This document shows positions 40,280 through 49,414 of a DNA stretch of 64,000 bases, one piece after another; the first letter of the stretch is position 1, and the number at the start of each line of letters is the position of its first letter. Source of the DNA: Streptomyces flavofungini. Lineage in GTDB: Bacteria > Actinomycetota > Actinomycetes > Streptomycetales > Streptomycetaceae. Below the pieces are notes generated by a model. The model was not told the origin of the DNA. It ran no database searches and saw only the letters and a program-made list of their open reading frames with translations. The position numbers were made by a program, and so were the translations under genes. Location of the stretch: positions 248,001-312,000 of the forward strand of contig NZ_BMVR01000003.1 in the NCBI RefSeq assembly GCF_014650815.1, written 5' to 3'.

Positions 40280-41368
40280 TCAATCGGCGGGCCGCAGCTC
40301 CCCCGACCCCCGCGTGATCAACCGCGTCGGCAGCTCGATCCGCTCCGGCGCGTCCGAGGCGCCGTCGAGCTGGCGGAACAGCCGCTCCGCCGCCGTGCGC
40401 CCGAGCTGGGCCGCGTCCTGGGCGACCACCGTCACGCCGGGGCTCAACAGGTCGGCCAGCTCGATGTCGTCGAAGCCGACGAGGGCCACGGGGCGGGGGA
40501 GGGCCGCGAGGACACGGATGACCGTGACCGTCACGCGGTTGTTGCCCGCGAAGACGGCGGTGACGGGGGAGGGGCCCGACAGCATCGACTCGGCCGCGTG
40601 CCGGACCCGCTCGGGGTCGGTGGGGCCGAGGGACACCCAGGACTCGTCGACGTCGATGTCCGCCTCGGCCATCGCCGCGCGGTAGCCGCGCAGCCGCTCT
40701 ATCGCGGTGTGGATCCGCGGCTGGTCACCGATGAAGCCGATCCGGCGGTGACCGTGGGCGACCAGGTGCGCGACGCCGTCGCGGGCGCCCCCGAAGCTGT
40801 CGGACAGCACCACGTCGGCGTCGATCCGCCCCGGCGGCCGGTCGACGAACACCGTGGCGACGCCGGCAGCGATCTCCGGCTCCAGATAGCGGTGGTCGTC
40901 GCCCGCAGGGATGACCACGAGCCCGTCCACCCGGCGCGCGCACAGCGCGAGCACCAACTCCTGCTCGCGGTCGGGATCCTCGGCGCTGGAGCCGTTGATG
41001 AGCAGCGCCCCGTGCGCGCGGGCGACCTCCTCCACGGCCCGGCTGAGCGGCCCGTAGAACGGGTCGGCCAGGTCCTCAAGGACGAGGCCGATGCTCGCCG
41101 TGCGGCCCTTGCGCAGCACCCGCGCGCTGTCGTTGCGCCGGAAACCCAGCGCCTCGATGGCCTCCTGGACGCGGCGTTCGGTGTCGGGCGTGACACCGGG
41201 CTCGCCGTTCACGACGCGCGACACCGTCTTCAGGCCCACGCCCGCACGCGCGGCGACGTCCTTCATGGTCGGCCGGTTGCCGTAACGGCTCTTGGAGTCC
41301 GCGGTGCCGTCCGAAGTGCTCCCGTCCGTACGGAGGCGGGAGACGGTGGTGCGGGCGGTCTCTGCCAC
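40280..41368 (-). CDS. LacI family transcriptional regulator
   Basis: A 362-residue LacI-type regulator. A 33-residue linker precedes the helix-turn-helix and hinge (RPTMKDVAARAGVGLKTVSR, VVNGEPGVTPDTERRVQEAI, RVLRKGRTASIGLVL), followed by the periplasmic-binding-protein-like ligand domain with NRVTVTVIRVLA and VALVGFDDIELADLL. The target is probably the adjacent ROK gene, and perhaps the alpha-galactosidase and transporter, since a perfect LacI palindrome sits in the shared 444-bp gap. Transcribed divergently to the ROK kinase. The ATG at 41366-41368 is used. Confidence 0.93.
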   Translation of the reverse strand: MAETARTTVSRLRTDGSTSDGTADSKSRYGNRPTMKDVAARAGVGLKTVSRVVNGEPGVTPDTERRVQEAIEALGFRRNDSARVLRKGRTASIGLVLEDLADPFYGPLSRAVEEVARAHGALLINGSSAEDPDREQELVLALCARRVDGLVVIPAGDDHRYLEPEIAAGVATVFVDRPPGRIDADVVLSDSFGGARDGVAHLVAHGHRRIGFIGDQPRIHTAIERLRGYRAAMAEADIDVDESWVSLGPTDPERVRHAAESMLSGPSPVTAVFAGNNRVTVTVIRVLAALPRPVALVGFDDIELADLLSPGVTVVAQDAAQLGRTAAERLFRQLDGASDAPERIELPTRLITRGSGELRPAD

Positions 41369-41457
41369 GGTGCGCTGTCCTGTCTGTCGTCCACTGGGTG
41401 CGGATCTCAGTCTGCGTAACGTCGGTGCTTCACGTGGGGAAGTTCAGATTTCCACCT

Positions 41458-41536
41458 CTGTACTTCCACGCCTGTACTTCACGCCTGTCGTTGCTTGTCG
41501 TCGCTTGTCGTGTTTGTTCATGCACATCTGTACTTC
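41458..41536. repeat. three CTGTACTTC repeats and a 10-bp tandem in the LacI/ROK gap
   Basis: CTGTACTTC occurs at 41458-41466, 41472-41480 and 41528-41536, with 10-bp near-tandem TTGCTTGTCG/TCGCTTGTCG (41491-41510) between. The 444-bp gap 41369-41812 is markedly lower in G+C here than its surroundings and holds no convincing ORF. Confidence 0.65.
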
Positions 41537-41736
41537 ACCTGCGTACGGGCCCGCGTGACGTCCACTATGTATCGGGGACCGTGCGTCCTGGCCCACCGGG
41601 GTCGGCAGAGGGGGGAACCGCCGCACCGAGGCGTACCGCACCCGAGCCCGGATCGCCGGCGTCCGGATCCGCGTCGGAGCCCGCACCCGCCCTCGAACTG
41701 CGTGTGCGCGGCATGTGGTGTCGAGCATAGGACCTG

Positions 41737-41748
41737 GACAACGTTGTC
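41737..41748. promoter_or_regulatory. LacI-type operator GACAACGTTGTC
   Basis: A perfect 12-bp palindrome 64 nt before the ROK start. It has the central CG and flanking symmetry of the standard LacI/GalR operator. The only adjacent LacI gene is the divergent one at 40280-41368. Confidence 0.75.
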
Positions 41749-41812
41749 AGATGCACGAGAGACTATGCACCGCACTCTCCGGCCTGCCCTTTCACCAGGA
41801 GATCTGACACTG

Positions 41813-42784
41813 ATGCCCACGGACCTCGTCGCCGCACTCGACATCGGCGGCACCAAGATCGCCGGAGCCCTCGTGGACGGCCAGGGCCGGATCCTGCTGC
41901 GTTCCCAGCGGCCGACGCCCGCGCGCGAGGACGGCGACACCGTGATGCGCGCGGTCGAAGAGGTGCTCGCCGACCTGACGGCCGGTGAGCCGTGGGGCCT
42001 CGTGCGCGCGGTCGGCATCGGCAGCGCGGGTCCGGTCGACGCCACCGCGGGCACGGTCAGCCCGGTCAACGTGCCCGGCTGGCGCGGCTATCCCCTGGTC
42101 GAGCGGGTGCGTGCCGCCGCCGAAGGGCGGCCCGTCGAGCTGGTGGGCGACGGCGTGGCGATGACGGCCGCCGAGCACTGGCAGGGCGCGGCCCGCGGCC
42201 ACGACAACGCGCTGTGCATGGTGGTGTCCACCGGCGTCGGCGGCGGGCTGATCCTGGGCGGTCAACTGCACCCCGGCCCCACTGGCAACGCGGGCCACAT
42301 CGGTCACATCAGCGTGGACCTCGACGGCGACCCGTGCCCGTGCGGCGGGCGCGGCTGCGTCGAGCGGATCGCCAGCGGCCCGAACATCGCCCGCCGCGCG
42401 CTCGCGAACGGCTGGCTCCCCGGACCCGACGGCGATACCTCCGCGGCCGCCGTCGCCCGTGCGGCCCGCGCGGGCGACCCGGTCGCCGTCGCCTCCTTCG
42501 AGCGCGCCGCACAGGCCCTCGCGGCCGGCATCGCCGCCACCGCCACGCTCGTCGAGATCGACATCGCGGTGATCGGCGGCGGCGTGGCCATGGCGGGCGA
42601 CCTGCTGTTCGCACCCCTGCGCCGCGCCCTGCGGGAGTACGCCACGCTGTCGTTCGTCGGCGGCCTGACCGTGGCCCCCGCCCTGATGGGCACGGACGCG
42701 GGCCTGGTGGGCGCGGCCGCGGCGGCGCTGCGGGCCTTTCCCGACGCGACGGTGGGACGGCTGCGCCCCGCCGTCAACCGCTGA
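41813..42784 (+). CDS. ROK family sugar kinase
   Basis: A 323-residue ROK protein without a helix-turn-helix, so a kinase not a repressor. The phosphate-binding LDIGGTKIAGALV starts the fold; GNAGHIGHISVDLDGDPCPC followed by GGRGCVERIASG is the ROK signature and zinc-binding CxCGxxGCxE cluster; VVIGGGV-like IAVIGGGVAMAG is the ATP site. Substrates of the family are glucose, mannose, N-acetylglucosamine or N-acetylmannosamine; in this sugar gene cluster, phosphorylation of an imported hexose is likely. ATG 41813 has CAGGAGA about 12 nt upstream. LacI operator upstream. Confidence 0.92.
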   Translation: MPTDLVAALDIGGTKIAGALVDGQGRILLRSQRPTPAREDGDTVMRAVEEVLADLTAGEPWGLVRAVGIGSAGPVDATAGTVSPVNVPGWRGYPLVERVRAAAEGRPVELVGDGVAMTAAEHWQGAARGHDNALCMVVSTGVGGGLILGGQLHPGPTGNAGHIGHISVDLDGDPCPCGGRGCVERIASGPNIARRALANGWLPGPDGDTSAAAVARAARAGDPVAVASFERAAQALAAGIAATATLVEIDIAVIGGGVAMAGDLLFAPLRRALREYATLSFVGGLTVAPALMGTDAGLVGAAAAALRAFPDATVGRLRPAVNR

Positions 42785-42870
42785 ACCAGCCGCTGTCCGT
42801 GCGTGCCGTGCCGCGCGCGGTGGTGAAGCCCGGCCTGTGACACGGCCGGGCCCCACCCTCGCCCGCGAAC

Positions 42871-44952
42871 TCAGCAGCCCAGCACCGGCTCCGCCCAGTC
42901 CGCGTGGTCCGAGTCGATGCCGTCGCCGCCGTCCGTGACGACGAGGCGGATCACCTCGGCGCCACGCACGTCGGCCGAGATCGGCTGCGCGGGATCGGCG
43001 GTGGTGAGGACGCCGGTGGACGCGGCGAGCCTGCCGTCGGCCCACACCTGGAAGGCGACGGTGCCCTTGTCCGGCTTCTCGTCGTCGACGCCGACGTGGG
43101 CGGTGAGCTTCTCGCAGGCTCCGCCCGCGTAGTACTCGACGCCGCTCTCCGCGTGTACACCGAGTCCCTTGGCGTACACCTTGCCGCCGATGGTGAGCGG
43201 TTTGCCGTCGCCCGCGGCGCTCTCGCCGTTGCTGGTGTCCTTCTCGACGGGGCCCCAGCCGTTGGTGGCGGAGAGCCGGGGCAGGCCACTGAGCGCGGAG
43301 TCGCCCGCGGGCGGGGGCACCACGACCCGTGCGGTCAGGGGCAGTTCGAGCTGGACGCGGCCGCCGCCGGGGGCGCGGTGGCTCGCCTTCAGGTCGAGGG
43401 TGTACGCGCCGGGCTCGGCGTCACGTGGCGCCGTCACCTGCCAGGACGTACCGAGGATCTCGCCCGTGCGCAGGGTGGACGCACGGGTCGGGGAGGTCGC
43501 CTTGACGCGCCAGCCGGAAGGGCCGGTGAGGGAGACGCGGGCGTCGCGCGCGTCCGTGCTGCCGCGGTTGGTGACCTTGGTGACGAGCTTCTCGGCCTGG
43601 CCCGCCTCCACCAGCGGGTCGGCGGCGGAGCCGACGTCGACGACCGGCGGCTTGTGCTGCCACTGGCCGTCGGCCGCGACCCGCACCAGGACCGTGCCGT
43701 GTGCGGGCACGGTCGCGGAGATGGTGCCCGCGACGTTGTAGCTCTCGTGCTTCCACAGGTCGCGCAGGGAGTAGCCGTCGGCGGCGGGCAGGCCCACCGC
43801 CTTCGCGGTCGTGGAGATGGTCTTCATGCTGCCGGTCTCGTTGAACAGCGCGATGGCCCGGCTGCCGTCCTTCATCTCCTTGGCGACGACCCAGCGCCCG
43901 CCCTCCGTCGAGATGACCTTGCCCTGTTTGCCCAGCGGGTCCTGGTCGACGGCGATGACTTCCTTGTTCCCGAGGATCTCGAAGGTCTCGGGGCTGACCT
44001 TGCGCAGGTCGGAGCCGATGAGCAGCGGCGCGGCCATGATCGACCACATGGAGAAGTGCGACCGGTACTCGGTGGCCGTCATGCCGCCGTTGCCGACCTC
44101 CAGCATGTCGGGGTCGTTCCAGCGACCGGGCCCGGCGTGCTGCGCGAGGGGCAGGTTCTGCTTCATGATGGACAGCATCGAGCCCCAGTTGTCGCTGATG
44201 TCGCCCGTGGTGCGCCACAGGTGACCGACGTCGGCGGCCCACTCCCAGGGCTTGTTCTCGCCCCATTCGCAGATGCTGTAGACGATCGGGCGGCCCGTCG
44301 TCTCCGACGCCGCCGTCAGCGCGTCGCGCATGGCGATGTAGCGCTGCTTGGCATCCACGCCCTGGTTGTTGCAGTTGTCGTACTTGAGGTAGTCGACGCC
44401 CCAGTCGGCGAACTGCTGGGCGTCGCTGCGCTCGTGGCCGAGCGCGCCGGGGAAGCCCGCGGAGTTGCAGGTCTTGGTGCCCGCGCTGGTGTAGATGCCG
44501 AGCTTGAGCCCCTTGGAGTGGACGTAGTCGGCGACCGCCTTGATGCCGCCGGGGAAGCGCTTGGGGTCGGGCACCAGCTTGCCGTCGGCGTCGCGCTGCG
44601 GCAGCGCCCAGCAGTCGTCGAGGTTGACGTACTCGTACCCCGCGTCCTTGAGGCCCTTCGCGACGAAGATGTCGGCGATCCCCTTGACCATGGACTCGTC
44701 GAAGTCGGCGCGGCAGTGCGTGGCGTTCCAGTTGTTGAAGCCCATCGGCGGGGTGAGCGCGAGGCCGCCCGGCAGCCGGGGGTCCTCGCCTCCCCGGGCC
44801 GGGGCGCCGTCCGCTCCGGGGGACCGGGCGGTGTCCGTGCCTCGGCTGTCGCGGGCGACGGCGGGCGCCGCGAGCCCGGCCGCGCAGAGCAGCGCCGCGG
44901 CGAGCGACCCGACCACTCTTCGGCGGATGGTGCGGCTGGAAAGGTGACGCAT
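42871..44952 (-). CDS. secreted alpha-galactosidase GH27 with NPCBM domain
   Basis: A 693-residue exported enzyme. Signal peptide at residues 8-33; GH27 barrel at about 60-330 with nucleophile Asp192 in YLKYDNCNN, acid/base Asp251 in LWRTTGDI and YVNLDDCW; beta-sandwich to about residue 420; a NEW3-type domain (VSLTGPSGWRVKATS, LDLKASHRAPGG) at about 440-530; and a C-terminal NPCBM domain (GLGVHAESGVEYY, VGVDDEKPDKGT) ending at Cys693. GH27 enzymes release alpha-galactose; NPCBM modules bind galacto-configured sugars. The gene is divergent from the ABC importer and convergent with the ROK gene, fitting a galactoside-use module. Confidence 0.93.
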   Translation of the reverse strand: MRHLSSRTIRRRVVGSLAAALLCAAGLAAPAVARDSRGTDTARSPGADGAPARGGEDPRLPGGLALTPPMGFNNWNATHCRADFDESMVKGIADIFVAKGLKDAGYEYVNLDDCWALPQRDADGKLVPDPKRFPGGIKAVADYVHSKGLKLGIYTSAGTKTCNSAGFPGALGHERSDAQQFADWGVDYLKYDNCNNQGVDAKQRYIAMRDALTAASETTGRPIVYSICEWGENKPWEWAADVGHLWRTTGDISDNWGSMLSIMKQNLPLAQHAGPGRWNDPDMLEVGNGGMTATEYRSHFSMWSIMAAPLLIGSDLRKVSPETFEILGNKEVIAVDQDPLGKQGKVISTEGGRWVVAKEMKDGSRAIALFNETGSMKTISTTAKAVGLPAADGYSLRDLWKHESYNVAGTISATVPAHGTVLVRVAADGQWQHKPPVVDVGSAADPLVEAGQAEKLVTKVTNRGSTDARDARVSLTGPSGWRVKATSPTRASTLRTGEILGTSWQVTAPRDAEPGAYTLDLKASHRAPGGGRVQLELPLTARVVVPPPAGDSALSGLPRLSATNGWGPVEKDTSNGESAAGDGKPLTIGGKVYAKGLGVHAESGVEYYAGGACEKLTAHVGVDDEKPDKGTVAFQVWADGRLAASTGVLTTADPAQPISADVRGAEVIRLVVTDGGDGIDSDHADWAEPVLGC

Positions 44953-45085
44953 CGTGACGTTCCTCCGTACTCGCGGAAGATGGGATGTCTTCGTGTACGT
45001 GTCACTCGTGCGCGCTTACGGTAGAGCGTGTTGAACTGTGTTGGAAGAGGAGCGGTAACGGTTCGGGCAGCCGACGTCAAAACCC

Positions 45086-45114
45086 TTGACGGCGTTGGCT
45101 CGTGGGAGTGAGAT
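45086..45114 (+). promoter_or_regulatory. candidate promoter of the sugar ABC operon
   Basis: TTGACG (45086-45091) and TGAGAT (45109-45114) spaced 17 nt, 48 nt before the binding-protein start. No clear LacI palindrome is seen in this divergent gap. Confidence 0.5.
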
Positions 45115-45161
45115 CCAATCCTCGCGTTCGGTTGTGTTCGGTTGCACCCCGAGGAGGGGAC

Positions 45162-46481
45162 ATGACGCAGTCATCGTTCACCGGTCCGCCACTCCCGCGC
45201 GGTGGGGCCGGACATCCGATGTCCCGGCGGAATCTCCTGCGTGGTGCGGCCGTGGGCGCCGGGGCGGTCACGCTTCCCGCGCTGCTCACCGCCTGCGGCG
45301 ACGGACCCGGCGGCAACAAGAACGAGGTGACGGTCGGCTCCAACGCCTCGGACGCCGTGCCGAAGAAGGCGTTCGCCGCCGCCTTCGCCGCGTACGAGAA
45401 GCAGAGCGACAAGAAGGTCAAGGTCAACACCACAGAGCACAACGAATTCCAGCAGAACATCACGCGCTATCTCCAGGGTTCACCGGACAACGTCTTCATG
45501 TGGTTCGCCGGCTACCGCATGCAGTACTTCGCCGAAAAGGGCCTGCTCATCGACATCAGTGATGTCTGGAAGGACTTCAAGGGGTTCTCGCCCGCGCTGC
45601 GGGACCAGTCGACCCACGAGGGCAAGCAGTACTTCGTGCCGTACTACTACTATCCGTGGGCGGTATTCCACCGGAAGAGCCTCTTCGAGAAGAAGGGGTA
45701 CGAACAGGCCAAGAACTGGGACCAGTTCATCGCCCTGGCCAAGCAGATGCGCAAGGACGGCACCCCGGTCGCCTTCTGCGACAAGGACGGCTGGCCCGCC
45801 ATGGGCACCTTCGACTACATCAACATGCGGCTCAACGGATACGACTTCCACAAGAGCCTGATGGCGGGCGAGGAGGCGTGGACCGACCAGAAGGTGAAGA
45901 AGGTCTTCGACCTGTGGCGCGAGCTCATGCCGTACTACCAGAAGGGCGCGCTCGGCCGGACCTGGGAGGAGGCGGGGCAGGGCCTGCAGCAGCGCAGGAC
46001 CGGCATGGCCGTCTTCGGCATGCCGCACCCCGGCAGCCAGTTCCCGGTGAACGAGCGCGACGACATCGACTTCTTCGCCTTCCCGGAGATCGACCCGGAG
46101 TTCGGCCAGGACGCGGTGGAAGCTCCCATCGACGGATTCCTCGTCGCCAAGAAGTCCCGGAACGTGGAAGGCGCCAAGGACCTGCTCGGCTGGCTCGGCA
46201 CCGCGCGCGCCGAGGACGTCTATCTCAAGGGCGATCCGAACAACATCGCGGTCAACGAGGGCGCCGACACCGCGAAATACAGCCCGCTGCAGAAGAAGTC
46301 CGCCGAACTCGTCTCCAAGGCCAAGCAGATCTCACAGTTCCTCGACCGGGACACCCGTCCCGATTTCGCTCAGACCGTGATGATCAAGGCGCTCCAGGAC
46401 TTCATCGACGACCCGAAGGACGTCGACGGACTCGTCAACAGGATCGAACGCCAGAAGAAGGACATCTTCTCGACGTCGTGA
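45162..46481 (+). CDS. sugar ABC transporter substrate-binding lipoprotein
   Basis: A 439-residue extracellular solute-binding protein of family 1. The signal is twin-arginine type (MSRRNLLRGAAVGAGAVTLP) and ends in a lipobox LLTAC with Cys45, so it is a Tat-exported lipoprotein. NEFQQNITRYLQGSPDNVFM and YRMQYFAEKGLLIDIS are typical sugar-binding segments. ATG 45162 follows GAGGAGGGG. The protein feeds the two permeases next to it; sugar specificity is most likely an alpha-galactoside given the neighbouring GH27. Confidence 0.93.
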   Translation: MTQSSFTGPPLPRGGAGHPMSRRNLLRGAAVGAGAVTLPALLTACGDGPGGNKNEVTVGSNASDAVPKKAFAAAFAAYEKQSDKKVKVNTTEHNEFQQNITRYLQGSPDNVFMWFAGYRMQYFAEKGLLIDISDVWKDFKGFSPALRDQSTHEGKQYFVPYYYYPWAVFHRKSLFEKKGYEQAKNWDQFIALAKQMRKDGTPVAFCDKDGWPAMGTFDYINMRLNGYDFHKSLMAGEEAWTDQKVKKVFDLWRELMPYYQKGALGRTWEEAGQGLQQRRTGMAVFGMPHPGSQFPVNERDDIDFFAFPEIDPEFGQDAVEAPIDGFLVAKKSRNVEGAKDLLGWLGTARAEDVYLKGDPNNIAVNEGADTAKYSPLQKKSAELVSKAKQISQFLDRDTRPDFAQTVMIKALQDFIDDPKDVDGLVNRIERQKKDIFSTS

Positions 46482-46565
46482 GCTGATCCGTGCGCTGCTC
46501 CGCGGGCCGAGCTGTGAGTTGAACCGTGAGTTGATTCGTGAGCTGATTCGAGAGGACCGCACTCC

Positions 46566-47483
46566 GTGCCGCAGAAAACCGCGCGGCGCGCCGGTCGGCG
46601 GGCGACGGCGCGGCGCTTCACGCGCCGTGACATCGCCGTGCTCGGCGTGCTCCTTGGCATCCCCGTGCTCCTTGACATCGTCATCGTCTGGGGCCCGGCC
46701 CTGGCCTCCGTCGGGCTTTCCTTCACCTCCTGGGACGGCATCGGCGACATCCATTGGGTGGGCGGCGACAACTACGAGAACCTGGTCCAGGACTATCCCG
46801 CGTTCTGGCCCGCCGTGCGCCACAACCTGCTGTGGATCGGCTTCCTCGGCCTGGTCGCGACGCCGTTCGGGCTCTTCCTCGCCGTCCTCATCGACCGCGG
46901 CGTCCGCTTCAGCCGCTTCTACCAGTCCGTCCTCTACATGCCCGTCGTGCTGTCCCTGGCCGTTGTCGGCTTCATGGCGCAGCTCCTCCTCGGCACCGAC
47001 CAGGGCGTCGTCAACACGATCCTGGACGACCGGAACGACCCGGTCGACTGGCTCGGCGACTCCAGCATCAACCTGTGGATGATGATGCTGGCGGCGAGCT
47101 GGCGGCACGTCGGCTACGTCATGATCCTCTACCTGGCCGGGCTGAAGTCCGTCGACCCCGCCCTCAAGGAGGCGGCGGCCATCGACGGCGCGAACGAACG
47201 CCAGACCTTCTTCCGGGTGACCCTGCCGACGCTGCGGCCCGTCAACGTCATCGTCGGCGTCATCACGGTCATCGAGGCCCTGCGCGCCTTCGACATCGTG
47301 TACGCCGTGAACAAGGGCCGCAACGGCCTCGAACTGCTCTCGGTGCTCATCACCGACAACATCATCGGCGAAGCCAGCCGCATCGGATTCGGCTCGGCCA
47401 TCGCGGCCGTCCTGCTCGTCGTGTCCCTGGGATTCATCGTGACGTTCCTGGTCCAGGAGCTGAGAGGAGCGCGCGAGAAATGA
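46566..47483 (+). CDS. sugar ABC transporter permease, MalF type
   Basis: A 305-residue membrane protein with six helices. The conserved cytoplasmic EAA loop that docks the ATPase is EAAAIDGANERQTFFRVTLP. Helix 1 is VLGVLLGIPVLLDIVIVWGP after a basic N-terminal tail. It forms the translocation pore with the next gene product. Start GTG 46566; its stop overlaps the next start as ATGA at 47480-47483. Confidence 0.94.
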   Translation: MPQKTARRAGRRATARRFTRRDIAVLGVLLGIPVLLDIVIVWGPALASVGLSFTSWDGIGDIHWVGGDNYENLVQDYPAFWPAVRHNLLWIGFLGLVATPFGLFLAVLIDRGVRFSRFYQSVLYMPVVLSLAVVGFMAQLLLGTDQGVVNTILDDRNDPVDWLGDSSINLWMMMLAASWRHVGYVMILYLAGLKSVDPALKEAAAIDGANERQTFFRVTLPTLRPVNVIVGVITVIEALRAFDIVYAVNKGRNGLELLSVLITDNIIGEASRIGFGSAIAAVLLVVSLGFIVTFLVQELRGAREK

Positions 47484-48409
47484 CAGCGGACATCCGGGCC
47501 ACGGCCCGCAGCGTCGAACCCGCCCCGCCCGCCCGTGCGTCCGGCCCCGGACGGCCGCCGCGCCGCGGCCGCTTCGGCGTCCACATCTTCCTGTCCGCGG
47601 TGTCCCTGTTGTTCCTGGCACCGCTGCTGCTCGCCGTCTACGCCAGCCTCCGCCCGTACGAGGAGACGGCCCAGCACGGCTACTTCTCGTTCCCGAAGAA
47701 GCTGTCCTTCGACTACTACCGCGAGGCCTACACCGAATCCGGTATGGGCAAGTACTTCATGAATACGCTGATCATCGCCGTCCCCGCGGTGATCATCACG
47801 CTCTTCCTGGCCGCGTTCGTCGCGTTCGCCGTCGCCCGCGTCAACATTCGCGGCAGCCTCTTCCTGCTGATGTTCTTCACCGCGGGCAACCTGCTGCCGC
47901 CGCAGGTCCTGGTCACACCGCTGTACGTGCTGTTCCTGAAGATCGACCTGCCCTGGTGGATGTCCGACTCGATGACCCTCTACGACTCGTACTGGGCCGT
48001 CATCATCGTCAACATCGGCTTCCAGGTGGGCTTCTGCGTCTTCGTCCTGTCCAATTTCATGCGCACGCTGCCCAAGGAGATCCTGGAGGCGGCGATCGTC
48101 GACGGGGCCGGGGTGTGGACCCAGTTCTGGCGCATCACGCTGCCGCTGTGCCGCCCGGCGATCGCGGCCCTCGCCACGCTGGAGTTCACCTGGATCTACA
48201 ACGACTTCCTGTGGGCCCTGATCTTCATCTCGAACCCCGACAAGCTCCCGATCACGTCGTCGCTGAACAACCTGCGCGGCCAGTTCTTCACGGACTACAA
48301 CCTGCTGGCGGCGGGATCGATCCTGGTGGCCCTGCCGACGATCCTCGTCTTCCTGCTGCTGCAACGGCACTTCATCGCCGGGCTGACGCTGGGGTCGAGC
48401 AAGGGCTGA
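47480..48409 (+). CDS. sugar ABC transporter permease, MalG type
   Basis: A 309-residue membrane protein with six helices; the EAA loop is EAAIVDGAGVWTQFWRITLP. It pairs with the preceding permease. No ATPase gene follows, so the importer probably uses the multi-sugar ATPase MsiK encoded elsewhere, as is usual in Streptomyces. The ATG at 47480 overlaps the previous stop (ATGA), ensuring equal synthesis of the pair. Confidence 0.94.
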   Translation: MTADIRATARSVEPAPPARASGPGRPPRRGRFGVHIFLSAVSLLFLAPLLLAVYASLRPYEETAQHGYFSFPKKLSFDYYREAYTESGMGKYFMNTLIIAVPAVIITLFLAAFVAFAVARVNIRGSLFLLMFFTAGNLLPPQVLVTPLYVLFLKIDLPWWMSDSMTLYDSYWAVIIVNIGFQVGFCVFVLSNFMRTLPKEILEAAIVDGAGVWTQFWRITLPLCRPAIAALATLEFTWIYNDFLWALIFISNPDKLPITSSLNNLRGQFFTDYNLLAAGSILVALPTILVFLLLQRHFIAGLTLGSSKG

Positions 48410-48475
48410 GCCCGGCGCGGCGGGGGTGGTACCCGTCGCACCGGGCCGGTGGTGCAAGGCGCTGGCGGCCTGCCG

Positions 48476-48553
48476 TCAGGACTGCGGCCGCTTGCCGTGG
48501 TTGGCCGCGTGCTTGCGGCGGGCCTTCTTCTTGCGGCGTCGCTTCGAGGACAT
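48476..48553 (-). CDS. 25-residue highly basic peptide, conserved-looking
   Basis: An ORF of 25 codons on the reverse strand: MSSKRRRKKKARRKHAANHG then KRPQS. It starts at 48551-48553 with GGAGAGGAG 8-10 nt upstream, a strong Shine-Dalgarno. Thirteen of 25 residues are Arg or Lys. It resembles the very short basic ribosome-associated peptides of actinobacteria (bS22/AURKAIP1-like, thus far only in overall character), so ribosome or RNA binding is likely. Too short for most gene callers. It stands alone between the ABC operon and STAS gene. Confidence 0.65.
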   Translation of the reverse strand: MSSKRRRKKKARRKHAANHGKRPQS

Positions 48554-48719
48554 GGCCGCGCTCCTCTCCGAGGGGGGATGGCGCCGAGTGTGCTGATTTC
48601 GGCGCTTTCCCACCCTTTCACACCGCTGCGGGGCTCGCGATTCCGGCCAGCGGTTCGCGGTAGCGACGCGACCACGCCGGGCCCGGGGCGCAGGGTCCGG
48701 AGCCTGCGCCCGTCGCCGG

Positions 48720-49109
48720 TCAAGGATCGAGCCGGGGTGGCGCCAGCGCCTCCCGTACCGAGGAGACCGGGGACAGCGTCGCCTTGAGACCGGTGATGCC
48801 CATGACGCGCAGGGTCATGGGGTCCGAGCACACCACCCGCAGCGCCGCGCCTCGGGCGGCGAGGCGGCGGTGGGCCCGCATGAGCAGGGAAAGACCGGAG
48901 CAGTCGAGGAACGTGGCACGCGTCAAGTCGACCACGACGAGCCGGGCGGGGCCCGCCGTCACCGTGTCGAGGTGGGGGAGCGTGCGCTGGAACCCCACGA
49001 GGTCCATGTCGCCGTACAACTCCACCACGGTGGCGTTGCCGACCTCGTACACCCGGGGCGGTAACTCCGGGTTCTCGCACGTGAATTCGCTCAGCTTGTC
49101 CTGATGCAC
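48720..49109 (-). CDS. STAS-domain anti-sigma factor antagonist
   Basis: A 129-residue protein made of a single STAS domain, like SpoIIAA/RsbV/BldG. The phosphorylatable Ser is Ser71 in FLDCSGLSLLMRAH, and VVELYGDMDLVGF and LVVVDLTRATF flank it. Such proteins are phosphorylated by anti-sigma kinases and in unphosphorylated form release a sigma factor. No kinase or sigma gene is adjacent. The start is GTG 49107-49109 preceded by GGGGGGA. A second, related STAS gene is at 63245-63691. Confidence 0.92.
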   Translation of the reverse strand: MHQDKLSEFTCENPELPPRVYEVGNATVVELYGDMDLVGFQRTLPHLDTVTAGPARLVVVDLTRATFLDCSGLSLLMRAHRRLAARGAALRVVCSDPMTLRVMGITGLKATLSPVSSVREALAPPRLDP

Positions 49110-49414
49110 TAATCCCCCCAGGGCGAGCCCCGGCCAGTGCGCACGGCCGGGGGCGGCTGCCGTGAAGCAACCGGAACGAGGAGGTCACCAGGGGCCAGGG
49201 TGCCTGGCGGATCACGGTATCGGGCAGGGCTGCGACGCGGAGTGCGGGAACGATTCGCGGGAGAGCACTGCCACCCGATGGGGGGAAGTTACCAAAAGGC
49301 CCTTGACAGAGCGCCTTGGCTGTTCATACGAGAACGGCCACCCTCATCAGGCGCTGGTTTCCGTGGCAGTGTGTTGCGGGCAAGCCACTGGGGTCCAACA
49401 GAAGAGGGGGAACC
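49110..49414. other. divergent intergenic region with leader hairpin
   Basis: The 305-bp gap between the STAS and Nudix genes contains CCCCGGCC (49128-49135) pairing with GGCCGGGG (49145-49152) in the STAS leader, 18 nt upstream of its start. No clear promoter box is visible and no ORF looks coding. Confidence 0.5.

Noticed and set aside
41292..41730. Short forward ORFs in the LacI/ROK gap
   Set aside because: Poor codon bias, overlap with LacI 5' end, and regulatory repeats explain the region better.
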